Below are positions 17,507 through 27,171 of a DNA stretch of 64,000 nt, piece after piece. A program made the position numbers and the translations under genes. Source of the stretch: CAJXZP01 sp963974475 (GTDB lineage: Bacteria > Bacteroidota > Bacteroidia > Flavobacteriales_G > Salibacteraceae). Each line of letters opens with the position of its first letter. Position 1 is the stretch's first letter. The notes beneath the pieces are model-generated. The model saw nothing but the letters and a program-made list of their open reading frames with translations, did no database searches and had not been told where the DNA came from. The stretch is taken from assembly GCA_963974475.1 (NCBI GenBank), contig CAXBCR010000002.1, positions 124,001 to 188,000 on the forward strand, in the 5' to 3' direction.

Positions 17507-18346
17507 TTATTCTTGCTTAGAATGCCTTTTTTCACTTCTGTTTTGAAACATGGTCCATTGTAAATCTGCAAATGGAAGTGCTCTAAACGCTTGCTTTTCG
17601 TGGGGCACATTACCAGCGGTTAAATTTACTCCAGCTGCCATTCGTAGTTTATTGGAAAACGTGTAGTACAGTTTTGGGTTAAATTCAAATACCATGGTAT
17701 TCGTACTATTTGGAATATAAAATAGTGTGAGTGCGCCATCATAACCCATTTTTTGCGTGAAATTACCAGCTAAGCCCACCGATACATCCAAAGTAAATGG
17801 ATTGCTGTAACTAGCAGTACGTGGGTAAATGTACAGTAATTCAACCTCTGGGAAATTGCCATATTGGCCTCCTAAAAGGTTAAACTCAAACCCAGCTTTA
17901 AATGTCACTGCGTGGTCTTCCAAATAAAAATAAGAGCCAATAATACTGTTTTTGATGGTGAATACAGGTGGCGCTTTTTCATTGGGGGGATAAAGGGCAA
18001 TAGTTCCTTCGGTAGCCATTAAACTCATTAATAACGTAGGCATTGTAAAACCGTGTTCGGTGGCCAATTGCCATTGACTCTCATTGTCTTTGGTCCAATT
18101 CTTTTTAAGTTGTGCATTAGGCATCACAAAAAATGTCAATGGTAATACCGAAAGTTCCATGTTATGTTTTAATCCAATCGATAACGGACTAAAAATACCG
18201 TATTCAATGCGACTTGGGGCTAACGTTTTAGCGGTGCTATTGTTCCAGATAACCTTAGTTGAATCATTAGAATTAGCTTCTTTTTGACTGTATGTGGCTT
18301 GAATACATATAAATGTAAATAGTGCGAAAATGAATGCTGATTTCAT
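17507..18346 (-). CDS. Hypothetical secreted/outer-membrane protein
   Basis: A 279-aa protein with a cleavable signal peptide (MKSAFIFALFTFICIQATYSQ). Alternating hydrophobic and polar strands (TLFYIPNSTNTMVFEFNPKLYYTFS, FTLDVSVGLAGNF) suggest an outer-membrane beta-barrel, without a recognised family. It begins 21 bp downstream of the endonuclease/exonuclease/phosphatase lipoprotein gene on the same strand, so the two probably form one transcript. Confidence 0.65.
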   Translation of the reverse strand: MKSAFIFALFTFICIQATYSQKEANSNDSTKVIWNNSTAKTLAPSRIEYGIFSPLSIGLKHNMELSVLPLTFFVMPNAQLKKNWTKDNESQWQLATEHGFTMPTLLMSLMATEGTIALYPPNEKAPPVFTIKNSIIGSYFYLEDHAVTFKAGFEFNLLGGQYGNFPEVELLYIYPRTASYSNPFTLDVSVGLAGNFTQKMGYDGALTLFYIPNSTNTMVFEFNPKLYYTFSNKLRMAAGVNLTAGNVPHEKQAFRALPFADLQWTMFQNRSEKRHSKQE

Positions 18347-18367
18347 ATTGAAGAATTTTTGAATGAA

Positions 18368-19459
18368 TTATTTTAGGAGATATATCGTTGAAATGGGCGC
18401 GTGGTCGGAAAGAGGCATGGTTTCCATTCCTCCGGTTGAAACACCTTGATGCACCATTCCTGAGCCATCTATTAGACTGTCATTCGTAAAAATGTAATCG
18501 AGTTTTCTATTCCAGAATCCGTCTTTATTAGAGGTGAAAGAAGCGTATAAATCTTGATTTTGCATGTACACATCTTGCGGGATAGCTGCATTATACTCCG
18601 AAAATATTTTCATTACATCTAAATCCTTGGCTAAAACTTCGCACGAAGCCAGTTTGAAGGGCGAATCATCTGCGCAAACATCATCGTCAAAATTGCAATA
18701 CTTAATGGTGCCGGGTGGAATATTGTTGAAATCACCACCAATTATGAAACTTTGTCCATTTGCATTTAAACCCGCAATTCTATCCTTGATAATCTGAATT
18801 TGTGTTGTTTTGGTTCCGTCATTACTATACGCGGAAGTATGGGTGGCAAGTAGCTCAATGGTTTGAGAACTTATCATGATGTTGGCGGTGAGAATGTTTC
18901 TTCGTAGATAGAAGTATTTTTCTAATGCACTTTGTTCGGTTATTAAGGGTAGGGCAATTCGTTGCGCACTATTCAAAGGGTATTTTGATAAAATTGCGTT
19001 TCCTGAATTCATCTGACCGATGCCATGATTTGGGACATAATCAGCTAACCATTGTGCGGCATAAACTCCGTAATTTAAATCCGAATGATCCAAAATATAT
19101 TGCACTTGGTCAACATATCCCGACCGTTTGGAGTCTACGTCAACTTCTTGAAGGAAAATAATATCGGGATTCATTTGTTTAATTTTTAAGCATAAGGCCG
19201 CCATGTTGTCCAGCACTTCTTGTTCTGTAATTAAAACTCGGTCTCCGTAACAATCAAAAAACACATCGATTCTTCCTGCACCAAATTTGATATTCCATGT
19301 TGCCACTTTTAAGCTAGTAGGTAAGAGGCTAGTGATATTTATTGAATTGGCTTTGTAGGATTGTACCTGCGGTTCTTGATCTTCCACTTTGGTATGAAAT
19401 GGATCGCAAGAGGTAAACATAAGTATTCCCAAAATTGAAATAATTAGATGTAGTTTCAT
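18368..19459 (-). CDS. Endonuclease/exonuclease/phosphatase-family lipoprotein
   Basis: The start at 19459 gives MKLHLIISILGILMFTSCDP, a lipoprotein signal with lipobox FTSC; the frame is open 6 codons further upstream. The mature part is an EEP (DNase I-like) domain: VATWNIKFGAG, IIFLQEVDVDS (metal Glu), IGGDFNNIPPG, KLDYIFTNDS and LSDHAPI (the catalytic His pair region). Family members cut nucleic acids, phosphoinositides or sphingomyelin. A lipid-anchored enzyme facing the periplasm or surface may be used to scavenge nucleic acids or phosphate, which is inference. Followed by a putative barrel gene 21 bp downstream. Confidence 0.88.
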   Translation of the reverse strand: MKLHLIISILGILMFTSCDPFHTKVEDQEPQVQSYKANSINITSLLPTSLKVATWNIKFGAGRIDVFFDCYGDRVLITEQEVLDNMAALCLKIKQMNPDIIFLQEVDVDSKRSGYVDQVQYILDHSDLNYGVYAAQWLADYVPNHGIGQMNSGNAILSKYPLNSAQRIALPLITEQSALEKYFYLRRNILTANIMISSQTIELLATHTSAYSNDGTKTTQIQIIKDRIAGLNANGQSFIIGGDFNNIPPGTIKYCNFDDDVCADDSPFKLASCEVLAKDLDVMKIFSEYNAAIPQDVYMQNQDLYASFTSNKDGFWNRKLDYIFTNDSLIDGSGMVHQGVSTGGMETMPLSDHAPISTIYLLK

Positions 19460-19823
19460 TTTTCGAATTTTATACAATGATTAATGAATTGATTTGCGTT
19501 TGAATGGTGTCGTTTTTTGATGACCCAAATTTGTGCTTTTTCATTCAAATGGCGGATGAACCTATGTTAAGTATTAACCTGTATTATGGAAAATCTAATT
19601 TGCCGTTAATGTTTGAAAGCCGTTTAGTTTGAAAAACATGAACTGAAAACATATTTCGACTTGTTTTATGGAGGAAACTAGTTGGGCCAGAAAATCAAGG
19701 TGGTTAGCCAATTTGGAAAACGGGTAATATTTAAAAGGAGCATGGAAAAGATATGAACTGGAAAAAATAAATAGTACAGCATTAAGCGGAAAAAAGAACG
19801 GAAGTTTGAAAGGTTTTGAAACG
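19460..19823. other. Intergenic region with no gene found
   Basis: About 360 bp between the EEP lipoprotein start and the tRNA terminator. I see no coding frame of note, no tRNA and no strong hairpin. A CAAATTTG at 19526-19533, about 65 bp upstream of the lipoprotein start, is close to but does not match a minus-strand -7 box. Confidence 0.5.
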
Positions 19824-19855
19824 AAAAACGCCCCATCTTGCGATGAGGCGTTTTT
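19824..19855 (-). terminator. Terminator of tRNA-Ser
   Basis: A stem AAAAACGCC/GGCGTTTTT extended by ATC/GAT around a TTGC loop with one C/A mismatch. It follows the 3' end of the minus-strand tRNA by 3 bp, with the T tract on the far side. Confidence 0.8.
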
Positions 19856-19858
19856 GAG

Positions 19859-19943
19859 CGGAGAATGAGAGATTCGAACTCTCGGTACCCTGCGGTACGC
19901 TAGTTTTCAAGACTAGTGCATTCGACCACTCTGCCAATTCTCC
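19859..19943 (-). tRNA. tRNA-Ser(UGA)
   Basis: An 85-nt class II tRNA. The acceptor stem GGAGAAT pairs with ATTCTCC, with G as discriminator. The anticodon arm is CTAGT-CTTGAAA-ACTAG with anticodon TGA. A long variable arm (CGTACC...GGTACC) and the T arm GAGAG-TTCGAAT-CTCTC follow. CCA is not encoded. Long variable arm, discriminator G and anticodon all agree on serine. Confidence 0.97.
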
Positions 19944-20007
19944 GCTGCGAAAGTAATTTTCTTTTTTGTTTTGAAAACACTTTTTTGAAAAAAAATTAAA
20001 CTTTTTT

Positions 20008-20709
20008 TTACCACGGATTTGTAGCCCAAACGGTGACCTCTGGAATCATTCCTCGGTTGTCCATAGAAAGTGTTGATACTATGGTATGTGCAATTTCTAA
20101 GCTCGATAATTTATTACTTTCATTTGGTCGTTCCTCTCGATCTTCTCTACCAAATGCGGTTGGAACTTCACTTGGATTTAGTAAAATTACTCGAATATTA
20201 TGCGGGCGAAGCTCCGCTTGTAGGCATTGCGTAAGTCCCCGAAGGGCAAATTTAGAACTTGCATACACGCTTCCGGTTTGATATCCTTTCAGGCCCGAAG
20301 TGGAACCAATGTTAATTATGGTTCCCGAATTTTGCTTTTTGAAAATTCCGGAAGCTTCTTTGGTCATCATAGCTACGCCAAATACATTGATTTGGAAAAT
20401 GCGTTCAAAGTCTTCCCGATTAAAGTTTTCCATCGGTCGGTGCATTCCCGTACCAGCATTGTTTATCAATACATCTAGTTTACCAAATTGAGTCATTACT
20501 TCGGTAAATGTTCTTTTTACATCCGTATCATTAGCCACATCCGCGTGGATGGGAAACGCGCCAATTTGTTGTGCCACTTTTTCTAATTTGGTATTATCCA
20601 AACCGGTAATAGCCACCTTAGCACCCAACCCTATGAGCAGTTTTGCCGTTGCTTTTCCTAAACCAGAGCTTCCTCCGGTAATTAATATGACTGCATTTTT
20701 GATTTCCAT
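20008..20709 (-). CDS. Short-chain dehydrogenase/reductase (FabG-like)
   Basis: A 233-aa classical SDR that uses NAD(P)H to interconvert a ketone and an alcohol. The cofactor loop is TGGSSGLG (11-18), NNAG is at 83-86, and the catalytic triad is S136, Y149 and K153 (YASSK). It is slightly shorter than FabG and ends in WATNPW, a tail seen in many Bacteroidota SDRs. It stands alone next to tRNA-Ser, in the same orientation. The physiological substrate is not clear. Confidence 0.92.
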   Translation of the reverse strand: MEIKNAVILITGGSSGLGKATAKLLIGLGAKVAITGLDNTKLEKVAQQIGAFPIHADVANDTDVKRTFTEVMTQFGKLDVLINNAGTGMHRPMENFNREDFERIFQINVFGVAMMTKEASGIFKKQNSGTIINIGSTSGLKGYQTGSVYASSKFALRGLTQCLQAELRPHNIRVILLNPSEVPTAFGREDREERPNESNKLSSLEIAHTIVSTLSMDNRGMIPEVTVWATNPW

Positions 20710-20759
20710 ATCTTTGATTTTAAAGTTACATTAGCCACGAAATTATGCTTTATAACGGT

Positions 20760-20767
20760 TAACTTTG
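20760..20767 (+). promoter_or_regulatory. Putative -7 promoter element for GWxTD gene
   Basis: TAACTTTG matches TAnnTTTG and ends 25 bp before the ATG at 20793. No convincing -33 TTTG. Confidence 0.45.
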
Positions 20768-20792
20768 TACGGTTGACACATCTTATTTAAAC

Positions 20793-22265
20793 ATGAAAAA
20801 AATAGTTTACCTCTTTATCATTAGTTTGAGTATATCTTTATCTGGTATCGCCCAAACCGAAATCCCATCCCCTCGAGTACTTTTTGCTGCTCAGAACTTT
20901 TTTCACCCTGAGGAAGGCGCTTATGTAGAACTCTATTTAAGCTTTGATGCACTTTCTTTAAAATATAAAAAAATTGATAATTATTATCAAGCCAGAGTAG
21001 AGGTATTGTACGTAATAAAAAAGGGACAAAGGGTAATTAAGTATCAAAAATTTGAGGTACTAAGTCCCTTAATGGAAAATGAATTGAACCGACAAGATTT
21101 TGCTGATATGCAAACCATGACACTAAAACCCAATGATTATACATTAGAAGTTACTGTTTGGGATGCGAATCGCGATATAGAACCTATTAAAGCGGTTCAA
21201 AAGCTTACAGTGAATCTAAAGGATAAGCAAATGGGAATGTCGGACATCATGTTTGAAAAAACGGTAGTAGAAACACAGGATGAGGGTGCTTTTATTAAAA
21301 ATGGATTTCAAATGACACCTTGGTTAGTGGCTACTATGCCCAAATTTATGGATGACGTTTTTGTTTATGCAGAGGTGTATAATTCTGATTTCGAATTGGG
21401 CGCAAATGGAGCCTACATTGAAAAGTATACGCTAAGAAACTTGGATGTGGATTCAGTTTTTGAACAGTATTCGGTATTGAATCGCGTAAAAGCAGCAAAG
21501 GTGAATGTGATTTTAAAACATATAAGTTTGAAAGATTTGCCACAAGGAACGTACAGTTACACCATAGAGTTGTTTAATCGAGATAATGAATTGGTAGGAT
21601 CAAATGGAAAACAATTTTATCGCGAAAGTGATATTCCGTCCATCATAAATGCGAAGAAAAGTGAGGAATTGGCAGATTTTGAATCGCATATTAGAGCGAC
21701 TACCAACAGAGATTCTATTGTAGATTATTTTAGATGTATCCGACCATTAGGCGAGCGAGTAGATCAAAACTTTATTGACCAAAATTGGGCAAAATCTAGT
21801 ACTGAAGTGCTTCAATCGTATTTAATTTCTTTTTGGGTGAAGATGAAACCGGAGCATACATATTTAGAGTGGGAAAAATATCGAAAATTGGTCGCAATCG
21901 TAAATAAAGAATTTGGTAATGCTGCTAAAAAGGGATATGATACGGACCAAGGAATGACCTATTTGCGCTATGGTGCGCCTGACCAAATCACAAATAGAGC
22001 GAATGAACCTTCTTCATATCCGTATATTATTTGGCAATATTATGCGCATCCAAAGCAAAGCAATGCGATGTATGTGTTTTATGATCCGTTACTCACATAC
22101 CGCGATTATCAATTATTACATTCAAATGTTAGAGGCGAAAAAAATAACCCGAAATGGCAACTTGTTTTACAAAGCAGAAACAATGCGAATGGCGATATCG
22201 ATAAAGAGAGTGGCGTGGATCATTGGGGTGGTCAAGTAGACGAATATTATACGAATCCACGGTAA
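20793..22265 (+). CDS. GWxTD-domain protein
   Basis: A 490-aa exported protein (signal peptide MKKIVYLFIISLSISLSGIAQ). The C-terminal third carries the GWxTD domain signature in its GYDTD form (381-385), followed by QGMTYLRYGAPDQI. The N-terminal part is beta-rich (ARVEVLYVIKKGQRVIKY, NDYTLEVTVWDANR). GWxTD proteins are widespread in Bacteroidota and Acidobacteriota, with no firm function; peptidase- or scaffold-like roles have been suggested. It is followed after about 60 bp by a glycosyltransferase on the same strand, but a shared transcript is not certain. Confidence 0.9.
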   Translation: MKKIVYLFIISLSISLSGIAQTEIPSPRVLFAAQNFFHPEEGAYVELYLSFDALSLKYKKIDNYYQARVEVLYVIKKGQRVIKYQKFEVLSPLMENELNRQDFADMQTMTLKPNDYTLEVTVWDANRDIEPIKAVQKLTVNLKDKQMGMSDIMFEKTVVETQDEGAFIKNGFQMTPWLVATMPKFMDDVFVYAEVYNSDFELGANGAYIEKYTLRNLDVDSVFEQYSVLNRVKAAKVNVILKHISLKDLPQGTYSYTIELFNRDNELVGSNGKQFYRESDIPSIINAKKSEELADFESHIRATTNRDSIVDYFRCIRPLGERVDQNFIDQNWAKSSTEVLQSYLISFWVKMKPEHTYLEWEKYRKLVAIVNKEFGNAAKKGYDTDQGMTYLRYGAPDQITNRANEPSSYPYIIWQYYAHPKQSNAMYVFYDPLLTYRDYQLLHSNVRGEKNNPKWQLVLQSRNNANGDIDKESGVDHWGGQVDEYYTNPR

Positions 22266-22326
22266 TTGTTTGGTAGGTTTACTCAATCTAACTAAAATTG
22301 CAGCTTTCCATTAAAGAGCGGTCTCA

Positions 22327-23397
22327 TTGCGTCAAAAATCAACACATATTTTAGAAACAGCTGTAGTTTTATTAAGCTATAATAGTTTGCCTTTGGTGAA
22401 AGATTTTTTACCAAAAATTATTGCTACCGTTCCTCAATCGGATGAGGTAGAGATTATTGTGGTAGACAATGCTTCTACGGATGGTACGGAGGAATATGTG
22501 ACTAAAACTCACCCAGAAGTTACCCTAATGCGTTTTGATGTCAATGTGGGTTTTACTGGAGGTTATTTAAAATCGCTAGCCCAAATTGAAGCAAAAAACT
22601 TTGTACTGATAAGTTCAGATATAGAGGTGACAGAAAACTGGTTTCAACCTGCTATTGATTTGCTCAATTCTTCGGATGACATTGCTGCGGTTCAACCTAA
22701 AATTATGTCGTTTGATAGACGTAAAGAATTTGAATATGCTGGAGCAGCAGGTGGATTTATTGATGCGCTAGGTTACCCATTTTGTAGAGGCCGATTGATT
22801 AACGTTTTGGAGGAAGATAATGGACAATATGATGATGTAACAGAAATTTTCTGGGCATCTGGCGCTTGTTTATTTATTAAATCAAAAGCTTGGAAAGAAG
22901 CGGAGGGTTTTGATAAAGACTTTTTTGCACACATGGAAGAAATTGATATGTGTTGGCGTTTAAAAGGAATGGGATACCGAATTATGTATCAGCCTAAGTC
23001 GGTTATTCATCACATGGGTGGATTTGTGATTAAATACGGGTCTCCTCAAAAAATTTTTAGAAATCATCGAAACAACCTTTTGATGTTAATTAAAAACTTG
23101 CCCACTTTACAATTGCTTTGGAAAATCCCCATTCGTTTGTTATTAGACCATGCTGCTGCGTTGAGTATGGTTAAAGAAAAAAATCCAGAAGGTGCGATCC
23201 AAGTTTTTAAAGCACATGCCGATATCTTAATGCATTTAGGAATGTGGTTAAATAAACGGAAACTCACCCAATCCGGTAAGAAAAACAGCAATAATTTCGG
23301 AATCTATCCGCATAGTATGATTTATCAATTTTTTGCAAAGGGTAAAAAGAAATTTAGCCAATTAGGTTGGAAACCATTTGTGAAAATGGATAGGTAG
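22327..23397 (+). CDS. Glycosyltransferase family 2
   Basis: A 356-aa enzyme, GT-A fold, likely adding a sugar to a cell-surface glycan at the inner membrane. Motifs are VDNAST (46-51), the nucleotide-sugar metal site SSDIE (96-100), GACLFIK and the acceptor-site EEIDMCWRLKGMGYRIMY (ED-type motif). C-terminal hydrophobic helices (about 250-280) may bind the membrane. The start is a TTG (MRQKS), because the GT domain begins near residue 10 and the first in-frame ATG falls inside the domain. Single gene followed by about 200 bp before the defence operon. Confidence 0.88.
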   Translation: MRQKSTHILETAVVLLSYNSLPLVKDFLPKIIATVPQSDEVEIIVVDNASTDGTEEYVTKTHPEVTLMRFDVNVGFTGGYLKSLAQIEAKNFVLISSDIEVTENWFQPAIDLLNSSDDIAAVQPKIMSFDRRKEFEYAGAAGGFIDALGYPFCRGRLINVLEEDNGQYDDVTEIFWASGACLFIKSKAWKEAEGFDKDFFAHMEEIDMCWRLKGMGYRIMYQPKSVIHHMGGFVIKYGSPQKIFRNHRNNLLMLIKNLPTLQLLWKIPIRLLLDHAAALSMVKEKNPEGAIQVFKAHADILMHLGMWLNKRKLTQSGKKNSNNFGIYPHSMIYQFFAKGKKKFSQLGWKPFVKMDR

Positions 23398-23560
23398 TTC
23401 CGTACTTTATTAGTCTGTATTTTTGTGGTTTTCTTATTAAGAAAAAATCCACAGCACACATTTTTGGACGCTTTTATATTAAAACGGTTTCCAGCCCTCA
23501 TAGAATGCAAAATAGATGAAAACTCCAATTCTTTTCGAATCCTAAATTAATGGAAATTAC

Positions 23561-23568
23561 TAACTTTG
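23561..23568 (+). promoter_or_regulatory. Putative -7 promoter element of the defence operon
   Basis: TAACTTTG fits TAnnTTTG and ends 25 bp before the ATG of the XRE regulator. A -33 TTTG is not clear. The whole five-gene operon could be driven from here. Confidence 0.45.
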
Positions 23569-23593
23569 ATTAAATTGTCAAAACAATACACTT

Positions 23594-23875
23594 ATGACTA
23601 ATTCATTTGGAGCATATTTACGCGAAATGACAGAACAGAAAGGACTTCCTCTGCAGAAAATAGCTACTCAACTTAACTTTGATACCTCAATTTCGGGTAA
23701 GATTGAACGTGTTGAAAGAAATGCAATAATTGAAATGCTTCCAATTTTCTCTAGGGTTTTAGACCGTAATGAAAAACAAATTCAAATTAAATTTCTTGAA
23801 TTCTCGATTACCAATAATTATGGTAAATTGACATTTCTAATAGATGGATCAAACTCAATACTAAAAACTCTATGA
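23594..23875 (+). CDS. Small XRE-family helix-turn-helix regulator
   Basis: A 93-aa protein. Residues 6-62 form a Cro/C1-type HTH: FGAYLREMTEQKGLPLQKIA, TQLNFDTSISGKIER, the usual recognition-helix spacing, and a conserved ILEMLPIFSRVL-like tail. The size and position are those of restriction-modification controller (C) proteins, which bind operators upstream of their own operon and delay nuclease expression; that role is inferred. Its stop overlaps the start of the helicase gene by 4 bp (ATGA), so the two are translationally coupled. Confidence 0.85.
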   Translation: MTNSFGAYLREMTEQKGLPLQKIATQLNFDTSISGKIERVERNAIIEMLPIFSRVLDRNEKQIQIKFLEFSITNNYGKLTFLIDGSNSILKTL

Positions 23876-26800
23876 GCACTAAGTTTTTCACAAACACCGA
23901 AGACAATACAGTTTTTCAAAAATTCAAAGGGATTTTAGATAACATGAAGGACGTCTACGCCTTTCATGCGGTAGCAGGCTATTTCAGGTCTTCAGGATAT
24001 TTTGCTTTGCAAGAGCATTTGAAGGATGTTAAAGACATAAAAATATTGGTTGGAATAAATGTTGACCAAATGTTTGCAGATGCTCAAAGAAAAGGGTTGC
24101 TGTTTTTTGGTGATGAAGAAAAAACTAAAGAGGAGTTTTTGAAATGGTTTATTCAAGATTTACAGGAAGCTAAGTATTCTGAGCAAGTTGAAAATGGAGT
24201 ATTAGATTTTATTCAAGACGTGATTGATAGGCGAATAGAAGTTCGAGCGCACAATTCTAAAGCTATTCACGCTAAATTTTATTTATTTCTTCCTAAAAAA
24301 CATACAGAACATTCTGATGGATGGGTATTAATGGGGTCTTCCAACTTAACAGAGGCTGGTCTGGGTATTAAGAAATCACCTAATTATGAGTTAAACATTG
24401 CCTTGAAAGATTATGACGATGTAGAGTTTACAAAAGGTGAGTTTGAAATGTTATGGAACAAATCCACACCAATTCTCCCAGCAGACATTCAAGACTTCAA
24501 AAAGAAAACACATATCGGCCAAAAGTTTACGCCATTTGAAATTTATTTAAAATTACTAATCGAATATTTTGGAAAAAATATTGATTACGACCCTGATACT
24601 GTTGGAGACTTACCAAAAACATTTAAAAAACTGAGTTATCAGATTGATGCAGTTAATGAAGGTTTTCAAATGTTAATGGAGCATAATGGTTTCTTTTTAG
24701 CAGATGTTGTTGGATTAGGTAAAACAGTTGTAGCATCTATGATTGCCAAAAGATTTCTAGTTGCAAATGGCTCACTCAACACAAAAATATTAGTAGTTTA
24801 TCCTCCTGCGCTTGAAAAGAACTGGAAAAGCACATTTAGACAATTCGGAATTGATAGACATACTAAGTTTATTACCAATGGTAGACTTGAAAAACTACTT
24901 AAAGGAGATGATTTAAATTATTGGGCAAAAGAGGATTATGACTTAATTCTTGTAGATGAGGCACATAAATACAGAAATCATACTTCACAAAGTTTCGGTT
25001 ACTTGCAACGTATTTGTAAAGCTCCAAGAAATGGTAATGGATTGGTGAAAGGAAAAAACAAGAAAATCATTCTAATTTCCGCCACTCCACTAAACAACAG
25101 ACCGCAGGATTTATATTATCAACTGCTTCTTTTTCAAGATGCTAGAAGAAGTACACTTCCTGTTACAAATTTACAATCGTTTTTTGGACCTATTATTCGT
25201 GAATACCGTGACATTATTAAAGATGCAGACCCCGACATTGCCAAAATAAGAGAATTGTATGGAGCAATAAGAGAAAAAATAATCTCACAAATTACAGTAC
25301 GTAGAACAAGACGAGATTTAAAAAACTACCCCAAATACATTGATGATTTAAAAGAGCAAGGAATAATATTTCCTGAAATTGCTCCATTAAAGCCTGTCAT
25401 CTATGACTTAGACTCAAAACTGGGTAAACTCTTTTATCAAACAGTTTTTTTCTTGACGGATAGCGATAAAATCAGTTACTTCAGATACCAAGCAATTGCC
25501 TATTTAAATGAGGATTTAAGAGATACTTATTACGACCAAGCTCTTTTAGTTTCGGGTGCTCTCGCTGGTATCATGAAAACGCTCATGATTAAACGATTGG
25601 AAAGCAGCTTTCACGCATTCAGAATTACACTGAACAATTTATTGGTTTCCTCTGAGCGTATGATTCAAATGTTTGAAAATGATAAAGTGCTCATTGCTCC
25701 GGACTTAAACATTAATCAGCTAATTGAAAAAGGTTTTTCTATGGAGGAAATAGAAGAATTAATTGTTGAACTAAGTGTTGAAAGTCCAAAAAACAACATT
25801 TTTAGTGCTGATGATTTTGAAGAAGAATTTATAATTGGATTGAAAAAAGATAGGGACTTATTGCAGGAACTTTTGGATGATTGGAACAAAGTAGAAGAAG
25901 ACCCCAAACTTGATAAATTAGTTGAAGCTTTAGATAATGAATTATTTGACAAAGAAATAAACCCAACGGGGCAATTAATAATTTTCACTGAAAGTAATGA
26001 TACCGCTAACTATTTGGCTGAAAAATTAGAGAATTACAAGGACAAAGGAATACTGAAAATCTCTTCCGAGAACAGAAAAAAAGTATTTGAGACTATTCAA
26101 AAGAACTTTGATGCAAATTACCCTGGTAAACGAGAAGATAAATATCAAATTCTGATAACAACGGATGTATTAGCAGAAGGTGTCAATTTGCACAGAGCTA
26201 ATGTGTTGGTTAATTATGACACTCCTTGGAATGCTACGCGTTTAATGCAACGAACAGGAAGGATTAATCGAATAGGAAGTGTTGCAGGTGTAGTTTATAA
26301 TTTCAACTTCTACCCTTCTCAACAAGGTGATGAAGAAATAAAACTGTATCAGAATGCACTTGTAAAACTACAAGGTTTTCATACTGCTTTTGGCGAAGAC
26401 ACACAAGTTTTTACACACGAAGAACTGGTTGAGCAATTTGAATTATTTAAAGAAGGAATGCCAGATGAAGAGGATAAACGTTTGCTTTATCTCCGTTTTA
26501 TTCGTGAATTCAAAGACAATAACCCGAAAGAGTTTAAACGAATTCAGAAATTCCCTTTAAAAGCAAGAACCACTAGAAGCAATGAATCTGCAAAAAATAC
26601 GGAAGCAAAAAATGCCACTTTGATTTTTTTAAAATCGCCTTACAAAATGGAATTTTACAAAGTAGCTACAGACAATGAAGTTTCTCCTTTGTCATTTTTA
26701 GAGGCTGCTAACCTGTTTGAAGCAAAAGCAAATGAGCAAGGATTAGATATACCCCCAATACATTTTGAGCACGTACAAGCAGCTTTAAAAGAATTTGACA

Positions 26801-27171
26801 ATGATTTTCTTGGTGCAACTAATGAAGTGGTAACAACAACAGATAAGGCAGATGCTATTTCGGCACAAGCAAAGAAATTTTTAAGAGATTTTAAATCCAT
26901 TACTAGAAATGCCAAGACTAAAAAAGCGGCTGATGCTCTAATGGATTTAATTGACAAAGGAACTTTCACTCCGCTTCCTAATGAAATACGAAAACTTAAA
27001 AGACAAATTGATAAAAAAACGATTTCCTACGGGCAAGCAGATAATTTGATTATTGGAATAGCCGAAAAATATGATGCTTTTGATAATAATGGAGATAGTG
27101 ATGATTTTAAAGTTGATATTGATTTGAATATTTCTCCTGAAATTGTAATAACTGAAACCTTTAAGAACTAA
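23872..27171 (+). CDS. PLD-nuclease/SNF2-type helicase fusion (defence operon)
   Basis: A 1099-aa protein with two modules. The N-terminal third is a phospholipase D-like domain with one HKD-type motif: H133-A-K135 (AIHAKFYLF) and GSSNLTEAG. The Asp of HxKxxxxD is absent, as in several nucleases of the BfiI type. The rest is an SF2 helicase of the SNF2/HepA type: GLGKT (281-285), DEAH (362-365), SATPLNNRP, TTDVLAEGVNLHRA and QRTGRINRIG (793-802). Family knowledge: such proteins translocate on double-stranded DNA in DISARM, type I and related anti-phage systems. It starts in a 4-bp overlap with the regulator and ends in a 1-bp overlap with the nuclease gene, so expression is tightly coordinated. 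A role in sensing and cutting non-self DNA is inferred. Confidence 0.9.
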   Translation: MSTKFFTNTEDNTVFQKFKGILDNMKDVYAFHAVAGYFRSSGYFALQEHLKDVKDIKILVGINVDQMFADAQRKGLLFFGDEEKTKEEFLKWFIQDLQEAKYSEQVENGVLDFIQDVIDRRIEVRAHNSKAIHAKFYLFLPKKHTEHSDGWVLMGSSNLTEAGLGIKKSPNYELNIALKDYDDVEFTKGEFEMLWNKSTPILPADIQDFKKKTHIGQKFTPFEIYLKLLIEYFGKNIDYDPDTVGDLPKTFKKLSYQIDAVNEGFQMLMEHNGFFLADVVGLGKTVVASMIAKRFLVANGSLNTKILVVYPPALEKNWKSTFRQFGIDRHTKFITNGRLEKLLKGDDLNYWAKEDYDLILVDEAHKYRNHTSQSFGYLQRICKAPRNGNGLVKGKNKKIILISATPLNNRPQDLYYQLLLFQDARRSTLPVTNLQSFFGPIIREYRDIIKDADPDIAKIRELYGAIREKIISQITVRRTRRDLKNYPKYIDDLKEQGIIFPEIAPLKPVIYDLDSKLGKLFYQTVFFLTDSDKISYFRYQAIAYLNEDLRDTYYDQALLVSGALAGIMKTLMIKRLESSFHAFRITLNNLLVSSERMIQMFENDKVLIAPDLNINQLIEKGFSMEEIEELIVELSVESPKNNIFSADDFEEEFIIGLKKDRDLLQELLDDWNKVEEDPKLDKLVEALDNELFDKEINPTGQLIIFTESNDTANYLAEKLENYKDKGILKISSENRKKVFETIQKNFDANYPGKREDKYQILITTDVLAEGVNLHRANVLVNYDTPWNATRLMQRTGRINRIGSVAGVVYNFNFYPSQQGDEEIKLYQNALVKLQGFHTAFGEDTQVFTHEELVEQFELFKEGMPDEEDKRLLYLRFIREFKDNNPKEFKRIQKFPLKARTTRSNESAKNTEAKNATLIFLKSPYKMEFYKVATDNEVSPLSFLEAANLFEAKANEQGLDIPPIHFEHVQAALKEFDNDFLGATNEVVTTTDKADAISAQAKKFLRDFKSITRNAKTKKAADALMDLIDKGTFTPLPNEIRKLKRQIDKKTISYGQADNLIIGIAEKYDAFDNNGDSDDFKVDIDLNISPEIVITETFKN

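Noticed and set aside
23398..23593. Possible phage attachment site or insertion direct repeat before the defence operon
   Set aside because: No direct repeat was found shared between this gap and 32250-32702. The only tRNA is about 3.6 kb away, with three unrelated genes between.
23872..27171. Naming the operon as Mokosh or Azaca because of the helicase-PLD fusion
   Set aside because: Mokosh uses an SF1 helicase, unlike this SNF2-type one, and I cannot confirm a match to Azaca; no CRISPR repeats, cas genes or known toxin-antitoxin pairs are in the window.
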